Origin: Thermothielavioides terrestris NRRL 8126
Lineage: Eukaryota; Ascomycota; Sordariomycetes; Sordariales; Chaetomiaceae
Length of the DNA stretch: 64,000 bases
Reading direction: 5' to 3'
Assembly (NCBI RefSeq): GCF_000226115.1
Contig: NC_016458.1
Coordinates: 7,908,001-7,972,000, forward strand
In this document: in pieces, positions 46,594 through 58,224 of the stretch
Position numbering within the stretch: position 1 is the first letter of the stretch
Layout: each line of letters begins with the position of its first letter
The notes under the pieces: model-generated
Databases searched by the model: none
The model's input: only the letters and a program-made list of their open reading frames with translations
Told to the model about the DNA's origin: nothing
Program-made: the position numbers and the translations under genes

Positions 46594-48300
46594 TCAACCA
46601 TCCAACAGCCCCACCGCCCAGTGCACAACCCTGTCCACCCCCTGGCCGTTGATGGCGCTCACGGGAATCGCGGTGCAGTCGCGCGTCCACGCGCCCTCCA
46701 CCCCGCTGGGATGCGGCTCCTCGCCGCGGCTGACGGCGGCGAGGTAGTCCCTCAGCTCCTCGAAATTGGCCTGCGTATCCGGCAGGTCGCCCTTGGTGGC
46801 GACGACAAACCACGGCTTGCCGGCGATGTGCAGGCCGCCGGCGTCCACGGCGGCCGGCAGCGAGTCGTCGCCCAGGCCCATCGTGCTGGGCCAGAAGGTG
46901 TCGTCGGCCACGTCGGTGCCGGCGGCGGCGCTCCAGTCGACGACGGCCTGGCGCTGGCGCTCGCGCTCCTCGTCCTCGCGCATCTGCGCGTACAGGCCGA
47001 CCTCGGTCCACAGCGCCTTCAGCGCCGCCACCGCGTTGCCGGCGCTGAGGTCCACCACGAAGGCCAGCACGCCGGCCCGCTCGACGTGCCGCAGGAAGGC
47101 GATCCCGAGGCCCTTGTCGAGGTGCGCGCCCTCGATCAGGCCGGGGATGTCGGCGATGGTGAACCGCGTGCGCCGCTCGAACTCGGGCTGCGGGCCCGTC
47201 GGCACGTTGAACGGGTCGCCCCGAGACTGCGGGGCGTTCGAGACGCGGCGGTAGCTGGTGAGCGCCGGCCGGCCCTTGTTGTTGTCGAGGACGACGGTGC
47301 CGATGTTCGGCTGCAGGGTGGTGAACGCCCAGTCGCCCACCCGCGTGCGGCTGTTGGTGATGGACCGGAGAAGGGTGCTCTTGCCCGCGTTGGGCAGCCC
47401 GACCAGCCCAACGTCGGCAAGGAGCTTGAGTTCCAGCTCAATCTCCATCGACATGGCGCGCTCCCCTTTGGTCGCAAACATGGGCTTTGGGGTGGTTCTT
47501 GTGACGAAGTGGGGATTGCCTAGCCCGCCGAGCCCTCCGGCGGCGAGCAGGATCGGACGTGGGGTGGGGCGGGACAAGTCCAGGTGCACTGGTGCCCTGG
47601 GCTGCAGGAAGATGCGATCTCGGTGCGGTAGCCTCGGCAGCGCGACGCGCTTCATGTCGGTGGACGACATGCCCGGGTAAAGCAGCCACTTGTCGCGGTC
47701 CGGGTCCTCTATTGGCTCTCCATCCGGCCCTTCCTCCGCCGGCAGTGTCCCCCGCTTGCGGATCCGCCTGCGCAGAAACCGGCTCGGGGCCTCTGGGTCG
47801 TCCCTGCTGATCTCCCTGACCACGGTCCCGACGGGGACGGCGATAATCACGTCCTCCCCGCGCTGCCCGCTTCGGGAGCTGCCCTGGCCATTCTTGCCCC
47901 TGCCGGCGCGCACAACCTTCCTCCGCGCCAGCTTGTGCAGCGACGTCTCTCCGTGCACGGCCTGGATGTAGACATTCCCGCCGTGTCCGCCGTCGCCGCC
48001 GTTGGCCGGCCCGTCGTCCATGAAGGCCTCGCGCAGGAACGAGATGCAGCCGTGGCCGCCGGCGCCGGCGTAAATCGAGAGCTTGGCTTTGTCGGCGAAG
48101 TTGGGCATCGAGTAGTCGTCCGGCGCCGGGTTCAGCCGCGACGAAACCGGCTCGCCGGAGGGTGCGGCAGCCTCGGTGCTGCCGTGCCGTCTCGCGCCGC
48201 CGACGGCCGCGCTCGAGCGGCAGATGCCATTGGGTGCGAACAGTGACGGATAGAGAAAAGGTAGAAACACGCGCGGGCTTCGCGGGCAGCGGCAAGCCAT
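46594..48300 (-). CDS. mtg2: Mitochondrial Obg-family GTPase MTG2
   Basis: Single exon, 568 aa. GTPase needed for assembly of the mitochondrial large ribosomal subunit. The N-terminus (MACRCPRSPRVFLPFLYPS) is Arg-rich and hydrophobic, a likely presequence. The Obg fold follows with its glycine-rich strands: KAKLSIYAGAGGHGCISFLR, GPANGGDGGHGGNVYIQA, GRGKNGQGSSRSGQRGED. The G domain: G1 GLPNAGKSTLL (about residue 305), G3 DIPGLIEGAHLDKGLG, G4 VATKGDLPD (TKxD in place of NKxD), G5 VSAINGQGVDRV. Extra segments (a low-conservation stretch between the Obg and G domains, and an insert before G4) make it longer than bacterial Obg, as usual in fungi. The start is the only early ATG in frame. Confidence 0.92.
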   Translation of the reverse strand: MACRCPRSPRVFLPFLYPSLFAPNGICRSSAAVGGARRHGSTEAAAPSGEPVSSRLNPAPDDYSMPNFADKAKLSIYAGAGGHGCISFLREAFMDDGPANGGDGGHGGNVYIQAVHGETSLHKLARRKVVRAGRGKNGQGSSRSGQRGEDVIIAVPVGTVVREISRDDPEAPSRFLRRRIRKRGTLPAEEGPDGEPIEDPDRDKWLLYPGMSSTDMKRVALPRLPHRDRIFLQPRAPVHLDLSRPTPRPILLAAGGLGGLGNPHFVTRTTPKPMFATKGERAMSMEIELELKLLADVGLVGLPNAGKSTLLRSITNSRTRVGDWAFTTLQPNIGTVVLDNNKGRPALTSYRRVSNAPQSRGDPFNVPTGPQPEFERRTRFTIADIPGLIEGAHLDKGLGIAFLRHVERAGVLAFVVDLSAGNAVAALKALWTEVGLYAQMREDEERERQRQAVVDWSAAAGTDVADDTFWPSTMGLGDDSLPAAVDAGGLHIAGKPWFVVATKGDLPDTQANFEELRDYLAAVSRGEEPHPSGVEGAWTRDCTAIPVSAINGQGVDRVVHWAVGLLDG

Positions 48301-50329
48301 GCTGAGCGATGCGCAGGCGGCCAGCGGCAGAGGTCTGCTTGCCTCGCTCCAAAAATCGCCGAGTTCATGACAGTGTTCGAAGTCTTCCGTAACTCAATTT
48401 TGAACAGGGGTCAAAGCTGGCTGGCGGGCGATGCGATAAGATAAGGCTCCTTAATATTTAAATCCAGCCGGCGGGGCGGGGAGGGGGACGGCACAGCAAG
48501 GATAAGCCCGCTTTCAGTCGGGACGCTCCGAAGCCGAGGAGAGCTCGGGAGGCAGGAGCACTGGGGGGGTTTGCCATCCCGTTTATTCTCTCGCCTGGAG
48601 CTTGTGGAGGTAGTCCAGCGATCGTTTCCACGTTCTCTAACGGCTCTCTGGACTGAACTTCCTCCCCACAAAGCTTGGCCGACCTCTGCCTTCGCTAAAT
48701 GCCAAATAAGTATTTTCCAGGTGGCGAGATGCTGCTGATGCGGGTGCTCCGTCCCTTGTCACGCTGGCTGGTCCGGATTTGGCAGTTCTCGGCCTGCCGG
48801 GGGCTTCTCCGTGGCCAAACATGCGGTCAGCAGCCGAGGACGGCTCGGATGCCCAACACAACTGCGGACAGCGGACGCACCCCAGGTAGGTAGTTCCTGT
48901 TGGGGGAAGAGCTGCTTCTCCGACCAATTGGCATTTCTTAAGCATCATTCCATGCTCGAAACGCCAGTTCCTTTTTCTTCCCTCTGTGCAGTCTGCACCT
49001 TGCGGTTTTGAATGTTGATCCCGGTTCCCTTGTGATCTTCCCCCTTCGCCCGTCTCCACAACCCAACCTCCTCGTCCCGCCGAGGATTCGCGGGGCCGTT
49101 TGCTCCCTTCTCTTCCCTCTGCTTCTCCTGTGCCCCCTTCACAGGTTCACAGGTGCCACCCTCCTCCACGACCGTCACTGCTGCGCGCACGCTCTCGCGC
49201 AAGACGAATCATCCACGCGTCCACTTGCGCTCTTGCACCTGTCATCAACGCGGATGGTAGCAACAACAACAAGAGAAGAGTGGATCGAGGCTTAATTGGG
49301 CCCCCGCCCGGGAACCAGCGCATCGCGGGACTGGCTAATCAGCAGACATTGGGCCGCTGCAAGCTGCAGACCAATGCTGCCAGAGCCCTGCAGTCGAGCC
49401 ACGACACACAGCTCCAGTCTCAACGTGGTTAAGCCCGCCGTGGTTCCTGCGAGCGCCCCCCCGGGGCCCACCACCTCACTTCTGAGCAGCCCTCGCTGGT
49501 GCCGCTGCCCAAACTCCATCGACACCTCTTCCTGCTTTCGTGCTGCTTTCGTGCTGCTCTGTGCTGCTCTGTGCCTTCTCCCGGCCTGCTTCGTCCTACT
49601 GCACCTCCGGCCTCTCTCCGCCAAAGAGAGCCGCTCGCCGTTCCCAGCTCGACTCTGACTCGACCGGCCACTCCTGCAACTGCTTCTTGTCCTCCTGCCG
49701 TCCTGCCGACCTGCTTGCCCTGAAAGGCCCGGTGGTGTCCACGGCACCCAGCCCACGACGCACACACAACGCACACACAACGCACACACGACGCACACCA
49801 ACTGTTGCTGCAACTCGGCCTTGTGCCCTCCCTCCTGCTCCCCTCTGTCGCCGCCCTAGGTACTCTTGCGCCTGCTGCCGCTCGATTTCTGTCCCTTCTG
49901 GCGAGCTATCCAGTTATCCAGTCCCAGGTCAGTCTCCCGCAGCCGCCGTCTGTCCATTCACGCCCTCTCCTGGCCTCTCTCCCTGCCCTGTCTACCTCCT
50001 CGTTCTCTCTCTCTCTCTGTGTCTGTCACGCCGGCCTGCGTGTTGTCTATCTTGTGGCTTCTCTTCTCTCTTCCGTCTTATCACCTTTCGTCCTCCACCT
50101 CCACCTCTGCTTCCCTCTCCCCTTTCACCCCATACCTAGCTCGCATCGTCTTGCCTTCTACCTCGCTGTTCAGGGCTGGGCCCTTGCACGTACTGGTCAT
50201 GCCCTCGACCACGACCTCTTCACATATGTCAGCCTTTCCTGTATCACTAGGTTGAGATATCCTGGCCTTTTACCTCGACAATCAAGAACCACGTCTGCCG
50301 GCCATATTGCAGCACACGAGCGCTAAACG
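48301..50329. other. Long pyrimidine-rich 5' region of the downstream gene
   Basis: No recognisable gene in 2 kb. From about 48980 to 50320 the + strand is rich in C and T (for example CTCTCTCTCTCT near 50005-50020), typical of a long fungal 5' leader/promoter. Open frames here are low-complexity. A short tandem repeat lies at 49756-49797. Confidence 0.55.
49756..49797 (+). repeat. ACGCACACACA-type tandem repeat
   Basis: About four copies of an 11-base unit, ACGCACACACA or ACGCACACACG, in the leader region. Confidence 0.8.
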
Positions 50330-51127
50330 ATGTATACCAGGGACTACAGTTCCAAGCCTTTGAAAGGGCTCATCAGGATGGACCCGGACTGTGCCATCTG
50401 CCATGCTCCGGCCGCACTCGCCTGCGAATGCGAGGCGAAGGGCCTGGAGGTGGCCGTCCGGCAGGCCGAGAGTCGGATGATGCAGTCGATCTACAATGAC
50501 ATACGGTGCGAGCGCCCTTCCCTTCCCCCGATCCTCTTCGCCCCGCAGCTGGCATATGCTGATGACCCCTTTCCCCCCACCCCCAGCTCATGGGTGCGAG
50601 CTCACGCGCAGGACTACATCCTCGAGTACTTCCGCCTCCTAACCGAGCGGCGCAAGGCAGCCCACGCCCAGCAACTGGAACGGATCCAAGCCCATGCGTA
50701 CCACTACTACCACGCGCCACCGCATCCCCACGAGATTGCCGCGGCCCAGTCGCAGCTGAAGCGGGGCATCGACGAGGACTGGCAGTCGTCGGTGCAGCGC
50801 TACCCGGAGGTGCTCGAGTACTTCTACAGCCTAGTCGAGCTGACCTTGCCGGACGACAACGAGCCGGCCGTCAAAGACCCGCCGCTCAGCGCCCTCTCGG
50901 GGCCGCGAAAGGGCAGCGCCCGCCGCGTCGGCGGTGGCGGCGCCACCACCACCGTGGCGAGCGGACCCAGCCTCGCCAACCACGAGAGGGAGTACTCCCA
51001 GCCCCGCGGCCGGACACCGCCGCCGCCGCCGCTGGAACTGTTGCGCGAGCGGAGGACCCCCGCGCCCCGCGAGCGCAGGCATTCCTTCCGCGGCCCCCCG
51101 CCGCCGCCGCCCTCGTACTACTACTGA
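50330..51127 (+). CDS. Conserved fungal protein with Cys-rich N-terminus, function unknown
   Basis: Model: join(50330..50505, 50587..51127), 238 aa; the 81-bp intron is in frame but its removal gives IYNDIRSWVRAHAQDYILEY, which reads as one conserved block. The N-terminus holds DPDCAICHAPAALACECEAK, a C-x2-C...C-x-C arrangement that may bind zinc. Next is a helical region (LEVAVRQAESRMM, YILEYFRLLTERRKAAHAQQ, EDWQSSVQRYPEVLEYFYSL). The C-terminal 80 residues are low complexity, Pro/Arg-rich, ending PPPPPPSYYY. I recall similar proteins across Pezizomycotina without a named role. An alternative start at the in-frame ATG 48 bases downstream (MDPDCAIC) is possible. Confidence 0.72.
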   Translation: MYTRDYSSKPLKGLIRMDPDCAICHAPAALACECEAKGLEVAVRQAESRMMQSIYNDIRCERPSLPPILFAPQLAYADDPFPPTPSSWVRAHAQDYILEYFRLLTERRKAAHAQQLERIQAHAYHYYHAPPHPHEIAAAQSQLKRGIDEDWQSSVQRYPEVLEYFYSLVELTLPDDNEPAVKDPPLSALSGPRKGSARRVGGGGATTTVASGPSLANHEREYSQPRGRTPPPPPLELLRERRTPAPRERRHSFRGPPPPPPSYYY

Positions 51128-53240
51128 CGGCCCGGCCCGAGTTGTATCCTGTGCTATCATCCCCTTTTGCGCGCATCTCGGCGGGACAAAAAGAAAAAAG
51201 AAGCAAGTTCAAGGGATACCGCAAACCAAACGGTACTCACCTTACCCTGCTCCAACGGCCCTTGCTGGGTCTGCTACTACCTCGCCGCCCGCCGCCCGCC
51301 GCCCGCCGTGTCCGAGCCCAACCACCCCGATACTTCCTCGACCGCAACCTCTCCGCTTTAATGAGTCTAACGAGAGCAACGACATCTTGGGATCTTTCCT
51401 TTGTGTGGTGACGTTCGATAATGGCACGACTTGCATGCATGCATAGCCTCGGCTGCGTTTTCGGACAGGCATCTCGGAGTTTGTGTGTGCTGCGGCTCTT
51501 TTTTTGCAGAGCTGCTTGGCTCGCATGGCTGTGGACTGAGCCACTGGAGTTTTCCACCTGCCGGATATTCTTTTCTTTTTCTTTCTCTTCATCTTTTTTT
51601 TTCTTGGCTCTTACAGACCGGGAAACGGAACAGAACCGGATTCACTCAGGTTTGGGATACGCTTTCTCTCCTCCTCTTCTCTAACCCCGGCGTTGGCGGA
51701 TACGTATTACGCTTCCCGGTGTTGCCACCCTTGGCCCTTGTTCAAACTGGGAAATGGTTAGCGGCTTCATTATGGCGGCGGGGAACGGGCAGAAAGGGCA
51801 TGAGATTGATTCAAAAAAAGGAGACATGATGAGGGTGAGGGGGGTAATATCCACGGGGCGACGGGTGACTTCACCATTTCTTGTCTTTGAGTCTGTTTGT
51901 TCATTCGGAGCGGCCGGCCGGGCGACCGGCTCCTGGAAGAGCCTCCGCGGGAAGGCTCCGGGACCACAGCGACAATATTTGTCAAGACAAGCACCAACGT
52001 CCTGCTTGGCCGCGACCGATCTCTTGCAAAAATCATTCTGGCGTTTGCTGGACGACATACCCCGGTCTATATTGGTTTGTGGATATAGCGCGCTTGCTTG
52101 TGTACATACATACATAACTTGGTGATTGAGTCAGAATCAGAAGGCAAGCAAGAATGCGCACAAAATATTGAGATGCCCTTAATGCCTGTGTTGTTCTCAC
52201 GCAGAAGGTTCTGCTTCTTGATTTTACGTCCCTGGACCTCGCTGCCGTAATCACCCTGCATCGCTCTTCACTGGTTTGGACCTGGTAGCCGGCGGCGCTG
52301 TTCCTTCATGATGCCCTGCCCGACGGGAGCAGGCGTTTACCTATCCATTTTCCCTGACCTAGTAAAGCAGCTCATATGGGGAGAGGGGTCTGCTCAAGAG
52401 TCTGGATTGCCCGGGCTCAGCACGCGGATATGGGGAAATGAGCACCGGTCATGTCAGGGCGGGCCGCTTGAAGTGACAGCAAGGTTGCTGATGATATGCG
52501 GCATGCGGCACAGGATGAAATATGTGAAAATGGTGATATCTGTGCAACGTTGGGCTCTGATGCATGCTGCTTTGGCTGGACAGGGGGTGGCTTGAGACGG
52601 AGGGGGGTGACGGTGGTTGAGGATGGGGTGGGAGGAGAGGTGGGTTAGTAGGACGATTAAATTGATGACACGGTATACACATGTTTGATGCTTGTTTATT
52701 ATTACTGACCATGGCAGACTTGGCCCACGAACACGAATCACATGCTGCCTACACTCGGGCACTTGTATGAGGCCACATGTGAAGCTGCTTGGGAAAGCCA
52801 CCCATCAGGTTAAGGAGGGGCGGCCGGGAAGGACCCAACATCCTGCCATGCATAGGTATGCAAGCCACCTCTTCATGTACCTCCCCAGAACTTGGCGTGA
52901 AGAGCCATATATACAAAAAGGCTAGTAGGACCCGAATCCGAGGCCATAAAGCCTCGCTCTGCCCCATCATACCGCCAGAAGGCGCAACCGAGTCAGTGCA
53001 ACACAAGTGAAAGCCAAGCTCCGGCAACCACATGCGAGAGACGGGAATGCATGAATAAGAAAAAAAAAATACTACAGGCAGCAAGCAAAAAAAAAAAAAA
53101 AAAAAAGATAAAGACCATATATCACCCCTCAAAATGCCCGTTTCCGGTCCGAGCCCGCCACGCCCGCGCCAAGTCAAGCCAAGCCATGGATCTCGCGACA
53201 TTCAAGCGGCGCACAGAGGAGAAGGAATGGGTGCCCCTCT
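51128..53240. other. Intergenic between the Cys-rich protein gene and BFR1
   Basis: No recognisable gene in 2.1 kb. Contains an A homopolymer at 53088-53106. Both flanking genes end here (convergent). Confidence 0.55.
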
Positions 53241-54881
53241 TTAGGCGGCAGCCTCGACCTCCTTGGGCGCCTCTGCCGTGTTCTGGACGGTCTCGGTGAT
53301 GGCGGTCTCGGGGGCAGCCTCTTGGCCATTGGCGCCCTTGGTCGGGGTGCTGGCGCCGGAGGCGGCAGCGGCGGAGGCCTCGGCCGCCTCGAGCCGCTCG
53401 ATCTCCTTGGTCGCCTTCTCGATGTTCTGCGTTCACCAGTCAGTAATGGGCATGCAGAAAGCTAAACCAGGAGAGAACATACCTTTCGCGTCTGCTCCGC
53501 CTGGTTGGCCTTCCAGTGGGCAATCTTAGCCCTGACCTTCTCAGTGAAGGCGGGCACCTCGGCCGCGCTCATGGGCGGCTCGAGCTCGAGGAACGTGCAG
53601 TCCTCGATGACAGAAGGCGGGCAGCTGAACTTGCCGGCGGCGGCGGGGGCATCGGTCGCGTGGTTCTTCTTGCCCTTCTTGCCCTTCTTGGCAGCAGCCG
53701 GGACGTACTCCTCGTCGCGGTCTTCCTTGCGGAGGGCGCGCATCCCCTCGAAGGCCGAGGCGTCCACCTTGCGCTGGGCGGTGGCGGCGAGACCCTTGTC
53801 TGCGAGCAGCGGGGCCTTCTCCTCGGCGTGGGAGGGGTCGAAGTGGTGGAGGAGACTGTTGGCGCGGCGCAGCTCCTCGGCGAAGGCGGGCAGGCTCGCC
53901 TCGTCGAGCATGGCCTTGGCGCGCTCCATCCTGCGCTCCTTGTTGATCCGCTCCCTCTCGGCCTGCTCCCGCTGGCGCTGCTTCTCGCGTTGCTGACGTT
54001 GCCAGGCCTGGACCGCCTTGCGCTGCGTGTGGTACTGGTCCTTGAGCTGCTTGATGGCCTGGTACGTCGCCTGCTGCTTCGCGCGGAGCTCGTCGCGCTC
54101 CTTCCGCAGCGCCGAGAGGTTCTTGTAGGCATCGTCCTGCTGGGCCTTGATGGCGTCCAGCTCCGTCTGCACCTGGGTGTACCGGTCGCTGAGGGCCTTG
54201 GCTTCGGGGTCCTCCAGCGAGTCCTTGATCTCCTTGATCTTGGCCTTGAGGTCGTCGATCGCCTGTTGCGACTGGTCGAACTGCGAGAAGTTCTTCCGCA
54301 GCTTCCGCAGGTTCGAGGCCTCGGCCAAAGCCTTCTTCTCGTCGACCAGCTTCATCTTGCCGCTCTCGACGTCACGGTCGAGCTGGGCGATCTTCTGGTC
54401 GATCTCCTCAACGCTCTTGAAGGGGACCTTGGCGCGGGCCGCCTTTTGCTCGGCGATGCGGCTTCGGAGTTGCTCCTCCAGTCGCTTGACCTGATCCAGC
54501 TTGGACGTGCGGGCAGCCTTGCCGCCGGCCTGCTTCTTGCGGATCTCATTGGCCTCGGCGATGAGCTCCTGGCGGCGTTGCTGAGTCGGGTTCGGCTTGT
54601 CCTTGTCGGGCACGGCCAGCTCAATCTTGGCTTTGATGGCATTCTGCAGCGGGCAACCAAGGTCAGTTTCACAGCCATTGAGAGAAAATTGCGCCGGACT
54701 TGGCGGGGCCGGTTGCACTGACGTATTGATCCATCGCCGCCTTGTGGTCCTTCTCGAGCTTCGCAAGCTCCTTCTTGAAAGCATCTTCGTCGGGTTTCAC
54801 CGGCTTGGCCGCAGCTGCGGAAGCGGAAGCGGATGCGGCAGGCGCAGCAGCCGAACCGGGTGCGTTGGACTCGGAAGCCAT
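53241..54881 (-). CDS. bfr1: Nuclear segregation / brefeldin A resistance protein Bfr1-like
   Basis: Polysome-associated coiled-coil protein of the Bfr1 family, linked in yeast to mRNA/mRNP metabolism at the ER and to correct nuclear segregation. Model: complement(53241..53426, 53483..54643, 54723..54881), 501 aa, sum divisible by three. It starts with an Ala/Ser-rich stretch, then DEDAFKKELAKLEKDHKAAM. Typical central blocks: FKSVEEIDQKIAQLDRDVES, LVDEKKALAEASNLRKLRKN, AIDDLKAKIKEIKDSLEDPE. Extended coiled coils follow (RQQREKQRQREQAERERINK). The C-terminus has a basic KKGKKGKKNH and an Ala/Glu-rich tail. No membrane segment or enzymatic motif. The antisense strand reads as a Leu-rich false ORF of 401 codons. 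Confidence 0.9.
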
Positions 54882-56426
54882 TGCGAGTTCACCAAAGAGA
54901 GGTCGTGGTAAGAAGTGCGCGGGAATATTCCCGTGAAATGGTGCGTCGTGCGTTGACTGTCAATTGGCAAGCACTGGACAAGCGAATCCGACGAGTGAGA
55001 GAGTGTATCAATGGGAGGAAGAAGGCCGTTAAATCTGCAAAAGAAAGACGTGTGTGAGCAGTTAGATCAGCAAGCAGGGCCGGCCCGGGCGTGGCTTCCT
55101 CATGGTCTATGGAGTTATACCTTCACAGCGTCCCATGCGCCCCGAAATTTTTAAGTTGCCATTGAAATCCAGACCGTGGCCTCTGCAGCACGTGGCGGTG
55201 CAAACTGTCTGTGCGCCGTATTAGCTAATCATGTGGGGAGACCCATCCATGGATGTGTGCTGTTGATGTGGGGCAGCAAGGGAACAGCGGAACTGTTCAC
55301 TTTGCCTGGCCCGCTGGTGCGGAGAACATGATCCACCTTTCCTATGAGTTTTAACGGAGGCCGGTTTCTGTTCTGGGCACACGACAGGAACTGACAGAAA
55401 CAGGCCAACAGCTGCTTCAGTACTATGGTTCTCCTTCTCAATTAGGAGTTACACGTCATATAACAGTCTACTATGTATCTTCCTTGGTCAACTCAGCTGA
55501 TAATGATAGATATTATTCTTGGCCTCCGTAAAAAGCATCGGCTCCTTTGGCATGTAGCATGCTCTGCAGCGGTGCATCCCGGATCCTCTCCTTCTGTTGA
55601 TGCGTACTCTGTCGACATTCCTTTTTCGTCTATGGTTGGCTTTCCCCTATGAAAGTTCCCTGTCTGCTCAAAGGGTTTAGAACTGGTAGCTATAGGACAA
55701 AATATCCCACCTTTTGAACAACGAGAAAAGTTGTGTAGAAGCTGTCATTGTTTTACGGAGGACGAAAGTGTGATCCCAGAGCTCGTCGTTCCCCTCCTTT
55801 TTAAAGAAAAATACTGAAATTGCTAACTCGGGCCAATGTTTGACCCGGAGGAGGCTGGGTTGAAGGAAAGCGGGTTGATGAGTTGAAGGAGGATGAGCTG
55901 AAGGAGGATGAGCTGAAGGAGGATGAGATGAAAGAGGATGGGGGAATGGCTGGCAGTAGTGACCATGGGGAAACTTGGTGAAAGAGGGGCGAGGGTTTTA
56001 ACAAGCAAGTGGCGGAGCGTGCTTCAATCGGGAGTCAATTTTTGGTGGTCGAGGATGGCGTGGTTAGCTCCTTTGTTCGGAGATTGTGAAGAATATCAAG
56101 TCAGACATCTTGACTACACCTACTGAGGGAGAGGTTAGGTTATTATGAGCTGCTTAATGAGACTCGAAGAGTTTGCTATTCTGTAGCTGGGTGGGGCACG
56201 GGCCTTCATTCGCAGGCGGGATCAAAGTGGGGTGTCCGACCCGCTCACCTTTCGCTCACTTTTTTTGCAGCCTTCAGTCGGCTTCTTGCAGCCTTGCGCA
56301 AGTGTTGCGGTCTTGCCAATCGCAAATTCGGCGAGCCAGTGTCGACAACCTTTGAACCACCACCGCTCCCTCCCACAACCCCCAAACTCAATCCTTCCCC
56401 GGATTCAGCTGCAACAGTCGCACATC
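54882..56426. other. Divergent intergenic region, BFR1/RPB5
   Basis: Shared upstream sequence of two divergent genes. No gene recognised. It contains a 15-bp tandem repeat at about 55884-55928. Confidence 0.55.
55884..55928 (+). repeat. 15-bp tandem repeat (GAAGGAGGATGAGCT)n
   Basis: Three near-perfect copies of a purine-rich 15-mer, with a diverged half copy on either side, lie in an intergenic region about 500 bases upstream of RPB5. Confidence 0.85.
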
Positions 56427-57310
56427 ATGGAGGAGGAAAACAACTCGGCCGTCTACGCGAAGGAGGTCACGAGGCTCTGGCGCGCCTGGCGGACGATCCA
56501 CGAGATGGTGCAGGACAGGGTACGCGAGCCGCAGCCGGAGCCGTTGCCGCCGCCGACGTTTCCGCTTTGCATGCTCAAGGCGCCGGCTGACTGACCATTC
56601 TCCGCCGCAGGGCTACGAGCTGGCCGAAGAAGAAGTCAAGATCTCGCTCGACCGGTTCCGCGCCGAGTACACCAATGACGATGGCAGCCCGAAGTGCGTC
56701 GCCACCATCTATCTTCTTTCCTTCTTCTCTCCGCCCGGCCCGTTTTTTCTTTCTTGCTAACCCCACTCGCCCACGCCGCAGCCGCGCGAAGATGCAGTTC
56801 TCGGCCCGCCCGTCCGAAGCGATGATCAAGAAGTTCACGCCGCCGCCGACGGCCGCCAACCCGGACCCGGCGCCCGAGTGCGGCACGATCTGGGTCGAGT
56901 TCTGCCCGGACAAGGGCTCGATCGGCATCTCTGTCATGAAGAAGTTCGTGGAGCACTGCGCGCAGAACAACTTCCGCGCGGGCATCCTCGTGACGGCGGT
57001 AGCGCTGTCGGCGCAGGCGCGCAAGGTCATGACCGTCACCTCGCAGTTCACCCTGATCGAGTGCTTCCTGGAGGAGGACCTGCTCGTCAATATCACCCAC
57101 CACGAGCTCGTGCCCAAGCACGTGCTGCTCAGCCGCGAGGAGAAGGCCGCCCTGCTGAAGCGCTACCGCCTCAAGGAGACCCAGCTGCCCCGCATCCTCA
57201 GCAAGGACCCCATCGCCCGCTACCTCGGCCTGAAGAAGGGCCAGGTGGTCAAGATCATCCGGACGAGTGAGACCGCCGGCCGGTATGCGAGTTACCGGCT
57301 GTGCGTGTGA
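56427..57310 (+). CDS. rpb5: RNA polymerases I, II and III subunit RPABC1 (Rpb5)
   Basis: Shared subunit of all three nuclear RNA polymerases, forming the lower jaw. Model: join(56427..56519, 56611..56693, 56782..57310), 234 aa (slightly longer than the 215-aa yeast protein). The N-terminal jaw: VYAKEVTRLWRAWRTIHEMV, DRGYELAEEEVKISLDRFRA, then MQFSARPSEAMIKKF. The C-terminal assembly domain is strongly conserved: NITHHELVPKHVLLSREEKA, YRLKETQLPRILSKDPIARY, LGLKKGQVVKIIRTSETAGR and the ending YASYRLCV. Both introns interrupt the N-terminal part and are supported by frame. Confidence 0.97.
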
Positions 57311-58224
57311 AACAAAGGGGCGGCCATAATTCTAGGCGGAGAGGGCGGAATCAAAGATTGGTGGGATGGATATGGTGGGACGGATTGGGCTTGCGGCGTC
57401 ATTTTTTTTTTCTTTTCCTTAACAAAAACCAGGGCGTTTGAGTGAGTTTTGGTACGGCTCTGCTTTTGATCATAGTGCGGCGTTTGGGGAGGGATTTGTT
57501 TTCTGTTCTAGAGGCAATCTCAAGCTGGTCATTTCCATATCCAAGATTTGCGGGGAAACACAGCGTGGTCTCGCCGACAGGGAGTTGCGCATGTCTGGCT
57601 GGAGTAGGGCAGTTAGTTGTCTAGAAAATGCATGGCTATATGCCTCATATATGGCCAGCCCTCTCAACGCGCGGCGTGACACACCTTAGTTGAGTTGTGC
57701 CGTTTGCAAAGTGAGCGAGAAGAAGGGACGATGCCAGCCGCCACCTCGTGTGTACGCGCTCTCAAATGTGATTATCTTTACTGACTAGTCCTTTATGTAT
57801 GATCTAGTCCGGGTATATGATATCCTGTAGCTCAAGACGAGCCGATCCCGATTCAAAGCCGCCTCTACGCCCTGTCGCCGCCGCAAATCCGTTCGCAGCA
57901 TTCCAGCTCTCTCCACAGCCGTGACCACATCCAAATGTCACGCCAGACATAGCTTCCGCGCCTCTTTCGGTGTTGGTGATGTATGTGTCGTGATGTCGTG
58001 TCTCGTCGATCAAAGAAGACCCCCCAACGCCCTTCCTTCCATTCAATTCCCTGAGCCCATAACTCCCTGCATCCAGCCAACACCTCCCGTAACAACTTCA
58101 CCGCCCGTAATCCATATGTACGTGGTGCGGCAGGTCCAGCCAGCATCCGATCTCACCCACGAAATATGATACATGCTCGCTTGCCTGCTTATGTATGTCA
58201 AGCAAAATCCTCCCCCCGGTGGCA
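57311..58224. other. Convergent intergenic region before the rhodopsin-like gene
   Basis: No gene recognised. AT-richer than flanks. Confidence 0.55.

Noticed and set aside
46171..47523. 450-codon plus-strand open frame
   Set aside because: Antisense of MTG2; Ala/Arg/Val-rich shadow.
49540..50139. 199-codon plus-strand open frame in the leader region
   Set aside because: Low-complexity Ser/Pro/Leu/Cys from CT-rich DNA; no domain, and upstream of a well-supported start at 50330.
53516..54721. 401-codon plus-strand open frame
   Set aside because: Antisense of BFR1; Leu-rich pattern mirrors Lys/Glu codons of the coiled coil.
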